Translations under genes and position numbers: made by a program
Shown here: positions 18,248 through 26,791 of the stretch, piece after piece
How positions within the stretch are numbered: position 1 is the first letter of the stretch
Layout: each line of letters begins with the position of its first letter
Notes under the pieces: generated by a model
The model's input: only the letters and a program-made list of their open reading frames with translations
Databases searched by the model: none
What the model was told of the DNA's origin: nothing
Source of the DNA: Paenibacillus sp. MAHUQ-63
Lineage (GTDB): Bacteria; Bacillota; Bacilli; Paenibacillales; NBRC-103111
Direction of reading: 5' to 3'
DNA length: 64,000 bases
NCBI RefSeq assembly: GCF_028765165.1
Contig: NZ_JARADB010000001.1
Span: 1-64,000, forward strand

Positions 18248-19105
18248 ATGGAAATCATAGAAAAGGGTTTTAATGTTTTAAATAATAGGGACATAGAGCT
18301 ACGATATAGAATGGTAACTACAGAAAACCCTCGTATTTTTTATCATTATCACAAAGGCATCGAGGTCATATTTGTCCATCGGGGTAAAGGAAACCTGACC
18401 CTCAATCGCAGGATTTATGATTTGGAATCAGGATGCGTAGTCATTTTACAACCTTTTCAGTTACACCGTATTCAATTTGATACGAGTCAATGTCCATATG
18501 AGCGCACGGTTTTGAATTTTGAACCCTCAGCCTTCACACCTTTTCTTAAGAATTTCCCTATCCTCTTCCGTTTTTATGAGCAGGTGTGGAAAGAACAACT
18601 TGTTAATCAAGTGTTCCGTATAGAGAGCAACACGGCTTATATTTCAGGCGTTCTAGAACGTTTAAATGATCTTTTTTCGTGGCACGAGGATATTAACCCG
18701 GAAGCTGCATCGATGCTGATTCTCAACATTTTTGATTATCTCAAATCATTGCATAACGGCCATTCCGTTGCAGTCGCACGCCATGCAAGCCATGTTGAGA
18801 AAATAATGAATTGGATAGAGCTGCATTATACAGAACCTTTTAACCTCAACACCTTAGCCGAAGAACTTTATCTTTCTAAGCACCATGTCTCCCGTCTGTT
18901 TCGATCCGAAACAGGGGGCAACATCACCGAATATATAATCGCTCGAAGAATAAGACAAGCTTGTTGGTTGCTTAAAACTGAGTCCAAATCGGTTGAACTT
19001 ATCGGATTGTCCGTCGGAATCCCCAATTTCCCTTACTTTTGCCGTCTATTCAAAAAAATAACGGGCTTAACTCCCATTCAATATCGTAACAGCCATTTAA
19101 ATTAA
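18248..19105 (+). CDS. AraC-family regulator with N-terminal cupin domain
   Basis: The 285-aa protein has an AraC-type ligand-binding cupin domain (about 15-100, with YHYHKGIEVIFVHRG and QPFQLHRI) and two C-terminal helix-turn-helix motifs (about 185-285, ending FKKITGLTPIQYR). Such proteins sense a small molecule, often a sugar, and activate adjacent genes. It is clearly paralogous to the regulator at 25301. No sugar gene is adjacent, so the target is unknown. The start at 18248 follows GGGGGGGAGAG. Confidence 0.85.
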   Translation: MEIIEKGFNVLNNRDIELRYRMVTTENPRIFYHYHKGIEVIFVHRGKGNLTLNRRIYDLESGCVVILQPFQLHRIQFDTSQCPYERTVLNFEPSAFTPFLKNFPILFRFYEQVWKEQLVNQVFRIESNTAYISGVLERLNDLFSWHEDINPEAASMLILNIFDYLKSLHNGHSVAVARHASHVEKIMNWIELHYTEPFNLNTLAEELYLSKHHVSRLFRSETGGNITEYIIARRIRQACWLLKTESKSVELIGLSVGIPNFPYFCRLFKKITGLTPIQYRNSHLN

Positions 19106-19136
19106 TTGAATTACTATCCGTTCTCATATCTCACGA

Positions 19137-19877
19137 TCAAAGATCCAGCGGGCTGCTTAGACGATCCGCATAAAAATCAAAATAGAGCTTGCCATCCGTA
19201 CCCCGTACAGCATAAAAGACATCACCTAGTGCATATCCCTTACTACGTACAGCCTGCTCTAGGGACTGCGTTTCCATACCGGCTTCCTGCATATGCTCAG
19301 GAATCACCTTCCCCTCCATGATTAGTTCAATCGGATATTTGGATTTGGATTTGGGTTTCTTTGGTTGGGGCTTCCCTTGGAGATGTGACTGTGATTGGTA
19401 ATCTTGAAGGGTGAGCGTCCGATACTCCTTCTTCTTAAGCACCGAGAGCTTTCCGTTATTCTCAAGGAGCGCATACTGGACTTCGGCGATGTCGAAGATA
19501 TCTTTCTCACGAAGCATCTCGTTCAACGAATCCAACGTATACTTATTTTTCTTCATATGATCCTCCAGCAGCTTCCCGTCCTCAATGAGCACGGAGGGTT
19601 TGCCGAACAACCATTTTTCGGTATTACGGCTCTTTAAGGTTAGAAATGAAATGATCCACGAGGTAACCGTAAACACAAGTAGGGAAATCAGCAGATGAGA
19701 GGAAGCAATTTTCTCATTGAATGCCAAATTAGCGGCAATGGCGCCTAAAATGATTGTGGTAACAAATTCATGAATATTCATATTGGATAACGTCTTCTTA
19801 CCGATAAACCTTGTAATGACTAATAGAAGAACGAAGGCTGCAATGCTTCGGTACAAGATAATTAGATAGTCTGACAC
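19137..19877 (-). CDS. DUF421 (YetF-type) membrane protein
   Basis: The 246-aa protein has three N-terminal membrane segments (about 5-80) followed by a soluble DUF421 domain, with family hallmarks RFIGKKTLSNMNIHEF, LFGKPSVLIEDGKLL and MKKNKYTLDSLNEMLRE. YetF-like proteins are widespread in Bacilli and some are linked to spores, but their biochemical role is not settled. Its 5' end is close to the ferritin-like gene, which is divergent. It converges on the AraC gene with only 31 bases between the stops. Confidence 0.88.
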   Translation of the reverse strand: MSDYLIILYRSIAAFVLLLVITRFIGKKTLSNMNIHEFVTTIILGAIAANLAFNEKIASSHLLISLLVFTVTSWIISFLTLKSRNTEKWLFGKPSVLIEDGKLLEDHMKKNKYTLDSLNEMLREKDIFDIAEVQYALLENNGKLSVLKKKEYRTLTLQDYQSQSHLQGKPQPKKPKSKSKYPIELIMEGKVIPEHMQEAGMETQSLEQAVRSKGYALGDVFYAVRGTDGKLYFDFYADRLSSPLDL

Positions 19878-20004
19878 TCATATACCTCCGACAATTGTGT
19901 ATTTGGAAATATTTTGCTCAAAGGGCATTTATTTATTCGCCTCCGATGAGAACAACGCATATGATGATGTGCGCCTACTATTTCCCGACATTGGAGGAAG
20001 GTTC

Positions 20005-20481
20005 ATGTATTACGTAAGTTCTTACTGGAGAGCTCCTACTCTTGTTCCCGTCTGGCTCATTACGCCTCAGCAAGCTGTTGAACTAATTAAGGAGTCTGTG
20101 CAAGGTGAACGAAGTGATGAATTGTTTTACGACCAGCTGATCAATTTGGCACCGAATGCGCAGCAAGCCGCGATCATCGCCTCGATCCGAGATGATGAAC
20201 GCAGCCATAATCGTATGTTTCGGCAGATGTACAAGGACTTAACCGGCTATGAAATTACAGGGGAAGTGAATGAAGAGAACCCTATCGTGGACTCCTACAT
20301 GGACGGCTTGCAGAAAGCGTTCGAAGGCGAATTGGCCGCGGTTGAGAAGTACAGAAAAATTTGGTTTGGGCTCCCGAATGGCATCTATAAGGACACCTTG
20401 TATGGAATAATCGTGGATGAGCAGAAGCATGCCGCTAAGTATAACAACCTGCTTATCAATAATATAAAAACTGCGCTCTAG
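20005..20481 (+). CDS. Ferritin-like (rubrerythrin-type) protein, 158 aa
   Basis: The protein shows two ExxH-type metal sites characteristic of the ferritin-like four-helix bundle: ERSH in RDDERSHNRMF and EQKH in DEQKHAAKYNN, with matching Glu residues in helices 1 and 3 (ELIKESVQGE, FEGELAAVEKYRK). It lacks the C-terminal rubredoxin domain of true rubrerythrins, so it is a rubrerythrin-like di-iron protein, perhaps for peroxide or iron handling. ATG at 20005 follows GGAGGAAGG; the frame open to 19897 has no ribosome site. It is monocistronic with a strong terminator. Confidence 0.8.
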   Translation: MYYVSSYWRAPTLVPVWLITPQQAVELIKESVQGERSDELFYDQLINLAPNAQQAAIIASIRDDERSHNRMFRQMYKDLTGYEITGEVNEENPIVDSYMDGLQKAFEGELAAVEKYRKIWFGLPNGIYKDTLYGIIVDEQKHAAKYNNLLINNIKTAL

Positions 20482-20505
20482 CCTATTGTTCGAGGTCCTG
20501 AAAAC

Positions 20506-20547
20506 AGACAAACTCCTGCGTCTCGTTTAGAGCGCAGGAGTTTGTCT
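20506..20547 (+). terminator. Strong hairpin terminator
   Basis: A 15-bp perfect stem (20506-20520 with 20533-20547) lies 25 bases after the ferritin-like gene and between convergent genes, so it may serve both. The T-run is interrupted. Confidence 0.65.
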
Positions 20548-20587
20548 TACAAACATAATACAGCAAATGCTAGGCTAGTGTTTCGAT

Positions 20588-21439
20588 CTATTCCGTAAAC
20601 CGACTGTTATACAAACGTTTGCTGAACGCCTCAGCAATGATTAAAAGCAAAATGGGGAACAAGATATAATACCATGAGTCCCACCAAACCGTACTAAACA
20701 AAATCCTACCTTTTTTCAAGGAATATGTCACTATGAGTGTTATCATCACTGTTAATACAGTTTTTATCCATTTATTTATCCAAAACCTTTTCACTAAAAA
20801 AACTATTATAATACTAATGCCTATGTAATACACAACCGCGAAAGCACTTGTGTCATAAGACTGATTTAAATACCAACCAGGTCGATAAACCCTGTTCGAG
20901 AAAAACATAATGGGGAGAAAATGCAAGGTACCGGATATAGGTGCTATGCATAAATATAAAAAAACGGAATGTAGAAAACCATTTAAGGAATAAAGCATCC
21001 GCCGATAAATGATTTTTGAGAGTGGAAAATATATTAAAAGACCGATAACCGTATATTCAATTCGCCACCAATGTAGGGTGTAAATTTGAAGCTTCACGAA
21101 TAGCCATTCGATTCCTGCGAGCAATATCGTTGCCGCAATCATCCAAACCCAGTTGAGCTGAAATGTGGAGATGATGGTGGCAGCCACAGGAACTGCAATC
21201 AAATTCGAAGTTATCGCACCCAGATGGCTATCGTAATATGAATTGTATTTGATGATGTTCGGGTGATATAGATAGCTTCCCAAGAAAATATAGATGACGG
21301 CTTCAATGAGATACGCAATTTCGACTAGTACGAGGAATTGGAATATCGTAAGCATGTTTCTTTGTTTATAAAGTACGAAGGCAAGTAAAATCAAAAAAAG
21401 TACACTCAATCCCACATACCAAAATGTATTATGAGTCAC
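20588..21439 (-). CDS. Multi-pass membrane protein of unknown function (283 aa)
   Basis: The protein is highly hydrophobic with about eight membrane segments and scattered Trp and Tyr residues, including LQIYTLHWWRIEYT between two segments. It resembles small integral membrane proteins of spore formers, possibly the CBO0543 type, but I cannot confirm this. The start is GTG at 21439: GGAGTGA lies 6 nt upstream and an in-frame stop precedes it. It lies alone, with no functional clue from its neighbours. Confidence 0.6.
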   Translation of the reverse strand: MTHNTFWYVGLSVLFLILLAFVLYKQRNMLTIFQFLVLVEIAYLIEAVIYIFLGSYLYHPNIIKYNSYYDSHLGAITSNLIAVPVAATIISTFQLNWVWMIAATILLAGIEWLFVKLQIYTLHWWRIEYTVIGLLIYFPLSKIIYRRMLYSLNGFLHSVFLYLCIAPISGTLHFLPIMFFSNRVYRPGWYLNQSYDTSAFAVVYYIGISIIIVFLVKRFWINKWIKTVLTVMITLIVTYSLKKGRILFSTVWWDSWYYILFPILLLIIAEAFSKRLYNSRFTE

Positions 21440-21549
21440 TCCTACTCACTCCGCTTCATATCTAAATAAACGCCATGAGGTACATAATTTCCCCATTTCT
21501 AAATAATTTATCCTATCTTGTAGTTGTATAAATCAAAGCTTGTGAGCAG

Positions 21550-21574
21550 AAAAAGCCCCTGCAGGGGCTTTTTT
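21550..21574. terminator. Palindromic bidirectional terminator
   Basis: GCCCCTGCAGGGGC flanked by an A-run and a T-run overlaps the stop codon of the GH28 gene. It ends the GH31-GH28 operon on the minus strand. Confidence 0.75.
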
Positions 21575-23012
21575 ACATGACCTCAAAAGTGATATTCTCT
21601 GTAAATTCATTTATATCAATAAAATTGCGGCTGGCCTCCTGCAAGTATTCGCCATTCACTTGCACATTAATAAATCGGATCCCGCTCACTCCCCGCTCCG
21701 CATTGTAGCCATGTATGCGAGACGGATTCTCATGTCTTCCGCAGTACGTGATATCTTTGAATGTAATATTTGAAATTCCCTTGCCAGGGACCGGGTTGTA
21801 CTTCGCATTCCAGACGACCCGTAGATCGAACAATTGCCCCTGTTGGAAATCCTCTACCCGGATATTATCGAACACAACATCACGAACGGTATTATTATCC
21901 CCAGCATTAATAGCGATCGCCCCCCAATAATCGGGCTGCGGCTCATGATGCTCCAGAATATCGATATTCTCAAACCGGATGCCGCTCACTTGATCCCCGT
22001 TCCCCTGATGGTTGCCGTGTGAGCCCAAGTTAATAGGATGTGCAACGTCCGCCCATAGAACGGAATTCCGCACGGTGATATCACTCGAACCCCCTCGATA
22101 CTGCCAGCGGCTTCCGTAAATCGCAATGCAATCATCTGAATTACGCATAAAAATGTCATCAATGTCGATATGCGAGCTAGCCATCATATCAATGCCATCC
22201 GACCAACCGCGGGTGCTAAATGATTTGAAATTCCGGATCGTAATGTATGCCGACTGCCCGATGTAAATACTGTAATGAGGAGAATCCACGGTGATGACAC
22301 CCTCAATGTGGATGCTTCGCGAGAATTGCAGCCGAATGGCGCGGAAAGCCGAGAATCTGTGGAATGCCTCCAAATAAATGATGCCTCGGCCGCGAATCGT
22401 AACATTCTCTGCATGTCTGCATACCAGCGAGCCGGCAAGCACGGCGCCCCCCGCCAAGTAAACGGTCGTATGGGATGGAATAAGCAAAATGGTCTCCTCC
22501 AGCCAATGCATGCCCGGAGCGAAATAAATGACCTTAGGTGCCCGTACACATCCGGTATGTACATCAGCCATTTCCAGCAGCTGCTCATTGCGGTGAATAC
22601 CGGGCCCAACCACAAGGACACCTTCCTCCTGCATGTCCGGAACATCGGACTCGAGCGGATTGGCGAACACATGCAGATTATGAAACCGATCCCCATCCAC
22701 TTCAATGGACAGTTTTCGCGGACGATCCAACGGAAAGGTAAGAGAGTTCCCATTCTGCTCATACACAATTCCTGCTGACAGGGGTCGAATAGCGACCAAG
22801 CTAATACCGCAGCGGTTGCCGGTTACCTTAACCTCTACCGTTCCCTCCATGTCGAAATATACCATTGAAGCTGCGCGCACTTCGTGCATATCGACCTTAA
22901 CCCGATATACGAATAATTCTTCCCAAGTTCCTCCAGGAACTCGTACCCACACCGAGAAGTCATCGTTTGCGGGCGCTCCGGCGGGAGCTGGGTATATGAC
23001 AGTTTTATTCAC
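21573..23012 (-). CDS. Glycoside hydrolase family 28 (polygalacturonase-like) protein
   Basis: The 479-aa protein has an N-terminal beta-sandwich region (about 1-110) and a right-handed parallel beta-helix of the pectin-lyase fold. GH28 catalytic features are visible: DGID, NSDDCIAIYG with its Asp pair, and the His in NLGSHG. GH28 enzymes invert galacturonic or rhamnose-linked polymers. There is no signal peptide, so it probably acts on imported oligosaccharides. The start is GTG at 23012, 8 nt after AGGAGG. It lies downstream of the GH31 gene in the same direction, so the pair may trim substituted oligosaccharides together. Confidence 0.85.
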   Translation of the reverse strand: MNKTVIYPAPAGAPANDDFSVWVRVPGGTWEELFVYRVKVDMHEVRAASMVYFDMEGTVEVKVTGNRCGISLVAIRPLSAGIVYEQNGNSLTFPLDRPRKLSIEVDGDRFHNLHVFANPLESDVPDMQEEGVLVVGPGIHRNEQLLEMADVHTGCVRAPKVIYFAPGMHWLEETILLIPSHTTVYLAGGAVLAGSLVCRHAENVTIRGRGIIYLEAFHRFSAFRAIRLQFSRSIHIEGVITVDSPHYSIYIGQSAYITIRNFKSFSTRGWSDGIDMMASSHIDIDDIFMRNSDDCIAIYGSRWQYRGGSSDITVRNSVLWADVAHPINLGSHGNHQGNGDQVSGIRFENIDILEHHEPQPDYWGAIAINAGDNNTVRDVVFDNIRVEDFQQGQLFDLRVVWNAKYNPVPGKGISNITFKDITYCGRHENPSRIHGYNAERGVSGIRFINVQVNGEYLQEASRNFIDINEFTENITFEVM

Positions 23013-23054
23013 GACTAATCCTCCTGCAAGCTTTGTCTGAATTCAATCCCAGGA

Positions 23055-23079
23055 CGCCAAGTCAGCTAGCCGGTTGGCG
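23055..23079 (-). other. Intercistronic hairpin
   Basis: CGCCAA and TTGGCG form a stem, extendable by GC pairs, between the GH31 and GH28 genes. No T-run follows, so RNA stabilisation or processing is more likely than termination. Confidence 0.4.
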
Positions 23080-23125
23080 CCCATTCTATTCAGCGCTATG
23101 TGTGCGCCCCTGCGTGCCCCTTGAA

Positions 23126-25192
23126 TTATCTAGTCTCGCAGCCTGTTATCCGATACTTAAAGCCCTTATAATTACCGCTTCGTTCAATGGCTAAGCTTCC
23201 ATCCCAGTCCAGCTTGATCCAATTGTAATGACCATCCCGGAATTCAAAGGATTCTCCATCATCTTCATAGAGGTAAGCCGCTTCAGGATGATCCCCGAAA
23301 CGAATTACGGTGATGTCAAAGACGGTATCATCGGAAATGTATGGAAGCGGCTTGGCAAGAGGAAGCAGCGTTCCTTCTTTTACAAATACCGGAATTCGCT
23401 CAAGTCCCGGTGCCAAGGTATACGTTTGCCCGCCTGAATAAGATTGGCCTGTCCAGAAACAACGCCATTCGCCTAAGGGCAAGTAAACGTTTCGTTCTGA
23501 AGTTCCCGTTACGATGGGAGCAACCAGAATGGCATCTCCCATCATATAGGCATCGTCGATCCCATACGTGTTGGGGTCATCCGGATAATCCATGACGAGC
23601 GCTCGGAATGGAGGTAATCCGTTTTGATTGTATTTCGCATAGCTGGCATACAAATACGGAATGAGCGACATGCGAATTTCGAATAGATTTCGGCAAATCG
23701 CTTGGATCTCCTCAGCATTATCAAGAAATACACCTTGAACATTTAATTCACGATCCACCTGCATCCACGGCGGATTAGGAATACGCCAGCAGTTGAGAAG
23801 CGCCATTGGAGAGAAAACGGTTGTCTGAATGCGACGTATTAAATCTTCCGCCGATGCCGCCTGGCGCACTTCCGGGGTCCAGAGAAGTCCGGAGAACCCC
23901 GCATTCACGACCCCACGGATAAACACTTTATGGTCATATAAATCGCTATAAAGTACAAATGGAAACGGAGCCGCGAGGGCGCCGGAGGCACGCACTTGGG
24001 ACAACGTTCTTCGGCCTGCCTCTTCGAAAGGGGCTTGGATTACCGATTGATACAGAGTACCAATCATATTGTGCATCTGTTCCCCATCCATACCAGACGG
24101 GAATACGGAGGTGTCCGGGAATGACCAATTGGAATGAACAAAATCGGAACTATCGCATTCATCTAACTTGAACCCTGCGATCCCCTTATCCACGAATGCA
24201 TGCAAATGATGTTTGGTAAACACGTCCTTCGCCTCAGGTATAGACAGATCAGGAACTAAGCCTTCCCAAACTTCGTAATCCCCGGAATGAGGCAGCAGCT
24301 CTTGGTACATAGGTGAAGTTGGATGCACAAAGAGATGCTCCCACAGATTGACACGATAATTGTTCGCATACAGCTCATTCAGCATATCTTCATGTTCCGG
24401 AAACCTTACGTCATCCCAAACAAAGGAGCATGAATAAGCCTTGGTTTGCCATCCCGGTTCAAAGCCAAAAACATCGACAGGCATTTGATCTTTTCTAAAC
24501 CCATCAGCTAAGCGCATCACATCCTCACGTTTGGCCGCACTGTACGCACGGTACCACATCCCAAGGCTCCACATAGGTGGCAGACAGCCGCCTCCCGAGA
24601 ACAGGTTATACCGCTGAACGGCCTTGACCAACGTCGGTCCTTCAAATAGATACACATCGATTCCCTGTGCTGCCGGTACGTCAACCACGACAGATCGATC
24701 GCCTTCCGTCTCCTGATAGCCATACAGCTCAATCTCCGAGGTTCCGATTTCCTTATGCTCAAGCTTCTTGTACTCGGAAGCTCCTTTGCGCAAGTTCGTT
24801 CCACAGTAAAAAGTCGCATAACGGGCTGTATCCACGTAAACACCGTAACCGGCCGTTGAAACATAAAAAGGCACCGGCGCATGGCTGTCACCCGTATCCG
24901 CAACAGGGTCACTATTTACGCGGATCACTTTCTTTCTGCCTGTATGATCTGTGCGATGCAGCTGTAGTCCGAAGCCATAAATATGCTCCGTTGCTTTTAG
25001 AGGGATTTCCATATAAACCCCTCGAGGCGTTTGCTTCATAATAATTTCGTTGTCAGAAAACGGAGAAGTCCCGCTGCAATCAAGTTTCTCTAAGGCTGCT
25101 GCGTTAATTGAAGATTCACGTAATTTAACAGGTGTATGCGTCTCTGTCGTTCCAAAACTTAATTTCCAAATGCCATTTGCAATGTTCTCCAT
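23126..25192 (-). CDS. Glycoside hydrolase family 31 (alpha-glucosidase/alpha-xylosidase type)
   Basis: The 688-aa protein has the GH31 arrangement of N-terminal beta-sandwich, TIM barrel and C-terminal beta domains. The nucleophile Asp is at about residue 344 in GFKLDECDSS; GFEPGWQ and the MGDAILVAPIV motif of the C-terminal part are typical. Activity could be alpha-xylosidase or alpha-glucosidase; sequence alone does not settle it. No signal peptide is seen. ATG at 25192 with GAGGT upstream is preferred over the open frame to 25222. It is transcribed divergently from an AraC regulator that probably controls it. Confidence 0.88.
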   Translation of the reverse strand: MENIANGIWKLSFGTTETHTPVKLRESSINAAALEKLDCSGTSPFSDNEIIMKQTPRGVYMEIPLKATEHIYGFGLQLHRTDHTGRKKVIRVNSDPVADTGDSHAPVPFYVSTAGYGVYVDTARYATFYCGTNLRKGASEYKKLEHKEIGTSEIELYGYQETEGDRSVVVDVPAAQGIDVYLFEGPTLVKAVQRYNLFSGGGCLPPMWSLGMWYRAYSAAKREDVMRLADGFRKDQMPVDVFGFEPGWQTKAYSCSFVWDDVRFPEHEDMLNELYANNYRVNLWEHLFVHPTSPMYQELLPHSGDYEVWEGLVPDLSIPEAKDVFTKHHLHAFVDKGIAGFKLDECDSSDFVHSNWSFPDTSVFPSGMDGEQMHNMIGTLYQSVIQAPFEEAGRRTLSQVRASGALAAPFPFVLYSDLYDHKVFIRGVVNAGFSGLLWTPEVRQAASAEDLIRRIQTTVFSPMALLNCWRIPNPPWMQVDRELNVQGVFLDNAEEIQAICRNLFEIRMSLIPYLYASYAKYNQNGLPPFRALVMDYPDDPNTYGIDDAYMMGDAILVAPIVTGTSERNVYLPLGEWRCFWTGQSYSGGQTYTLAPGLERIPVFVKEGTLLPLAKPLPYISDDTVFDITVIRFGDHPEAAYLYEDDGESFEFRDGHYNWIKLDWDGSLAIERSGNYKGFKYRITGCETR

Positions 25193-25242
25193 TAAACATA
25201 ACCTCATTTGCAATATTTCCATCAGTATATCACTTCGATTTC

Positions 25243-25271
25243 CGGAAAAGTTATGTTATGATATCGGAAAA
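25243..25271. promoter_or_regulatory. Direct repeat CGGAAAA, candidate AraC operator
   Basis: CGGAAAA occurs at 25243-25249 and 25265-25271, start to start 22 bp (two helical turns), in the divergent promoter region. The GH31 promoter on the minus strand has a TATACT -10 nearby with the left repeat close to its -35 region. AraC proteins bind such direct repeats. Confidence 0.45.
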
Positions 25272-25300
25272 TGTTCATTTTTTGTCATATCAGGAGGATC

Positions 25301-26173
25301 ATGAAGCGGCTATTTGAGTATGTGAATTTAGAGCGAAGAACGATCTTTTGGGATTACCTTATTCGGATGCAGAGCAATTTTAAAGGCTACTATCATTGGC
25401 ATCAGTGCTGCGAGATCCTGTTCGTTCATGAGGGGCAAGGCCGTGTCGTCCTCAATCGCCAGACCTATGACATTCGCAGAGGCATGCTATTCTTCTTTCA
25501 ACCCTTTCAATTGCATCAAGTTTATGCGGATGTAAGTCCAGACACCCCTTACTGCCGCACCATCTTTTATGTCGATCCGCTCATTATGGACACACTTTTG
25601 CGTCCTTTCGCCAACCGTCATGCTCTTTTCACCTCGTTATGGCAGGGCAAAGGCGACTGTCAGGTTTACGATTTATCTCACCAGGCTGAAATTTTAGAAT
25701 GGCTATTTGGCGCCTATCAACAAGCTTACCTCGCGGGAAAAGGGGAAGAGGATGAGGAACTGACATTTTTATTTGTTCATTTGATGAGCTGTCTGCTCTC
25801 GGTTGAAAGAAAAAATGTCGAATTGCCTCCTGCAGATACTCATGATAGGAGAGCTCAGCGATATTCGGAATTGATGATGCAGTGGATCGAGGACCATTTC
25901 CATGAAGAGATTAACCTGGATCGGCTTGGAGAGCACATGCATTTGTCCAGTTCCTACCTATCGAAAGTATTTCAACAAGAAACCGGGAGCAGCCTCACCG
26001 ATTATGTAACTGCACGAAGGATCAAGCAAGCTTGCCGGTTATTGGACACTACGATCTTATCCGTTGAACAAATAGGAGAGGCGATCGGATTTCCGAATTC
26101 TTCTTATTTCATCCAAGTCTTCAAAAGAGAAGTAGGCATGACGCCTTTGAAGTTCAGAAAGCTGGAAGTATGA
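25301..26173 (+). CDS. AraC-family regulator with N-terminal cupin domain
   Basis: The 290-aa protein has a cupin sensor domain (about 20-100, with YYHWHQCCEILFVHEG and QPFQLHQV) and a C-terminal double helix-turn-helix (about 185-288, ending FKREVGMTPLKFRK). ATG at 25301 sits 4-5 nt after AGGAGG; the frame open to 25271 would include that ribosome site. It is divergent from the GH31-GH28 operon and is the natural candidate for its activator. It resembles the regulator at 18248 throughout. Confidence 0.88.
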   Translation: MKRLFEYVNLERRTIFWDYLIRMQSNFKGYYHWHQCCEILFVHEGQGRVVLNRQTYDIRRGMLFFFQPFQLHQVYADVSPDTPYCRTIFYVDPLIMDTLLRPFANRHALFTSLWQGKGDCQVYDLSHQAEILEWLFGAYQQAYLAGKGEEDEELTFLFVHLMSCLLSVERKNVELPPADTHDRRAQRYSELMMQWIEDHFHEEINLDRLGEHMHLSSSYLSKVFQQETGSSLTDYVTARRIKQACRLLDTTILSVEQIGEAIGFPNSSYFIQVFKREVGMTPLKFRKLEV

Positions 26174-26348
26174 CCGAAATCGGATTTCTCCGCCTTGTCC
26201 TCCTAAAAAAGCTTAAAACCAACGCCCTCTCCTGGACAACGGAGCGAGTTTTTTCATCAATCGAAAAGGGCGGTAATAAGCGACCTTCCGCCCAATTGCA
26301 TAAGCATCATGTTCAATTCGCTGCCGCTCAATGGCCCACTGCTCCTCA

Positions 26349-26735
26349 TTAGAAGCGTCGAGTAAAAGCTCGGTACTGTGCCATCCCTTGGTTCTGCAGT
26401 GAGTCAGAATGAATTTGGATAATGACTCGCTTTAGCATAATTCGTGCATCAGGCCATGCTTGGTCCTCGCTCAGTATCATATACAGTGCCAAGGGCAGGT
26501 CATTATTGATGTGTGTGTTGATGCCAAGCAAAGCATCCTGCAGTACGAAGCCATATTTGACGGCAGCCTCATGAAAAGCAAGCTCCCATGCAGGTGAACA
26601 GGGCAGCCCTGCCTCGTAAGCATCGACAGCATCGAAGTAGAGCTTCGCGAAGCCGACTAGAACACGCTCCATCCAAACGGTATCATGGAAAAAGCCGGAT
26701 GCAAGACGCTTTTGCATCTCCTGCGTCATCAACAA
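26349..26735 (-). pseudogene. DUF5995-like protein, N-terminally truncated
   Basis: The 128 residues match the C-terminal part of the DUF5995 family by memory of its pattern: a MERVLVGFAKLYFDA helix, then PAWELAFHEA and the NTHINNDLPLAL motif. The homologous frame continues upstream of ATG 26735 as AVFQRVYLLM but meets a stop near the end of the response regulator gene, with no ATG or GTG start and no good ribosome site. About 35-45 N-terminal residues seem to be missing. It is either a decayed fragment or a short gene started at 26735. Confidence 0.5.
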
Positions 26736-26791
26736 ATAGACACGCTGAAATACGGCCCGATGGACCGAAATCGCATTTTTCCTTCGATCTT

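Noticed and set aside
26174..26348. Terminator or small gene after the AraC regulator at 25301
   Set aside because: An imperfect CTC/GAG stem with a T-run is present near 26230-26258 but pairs poorly; no supported frame is seen.
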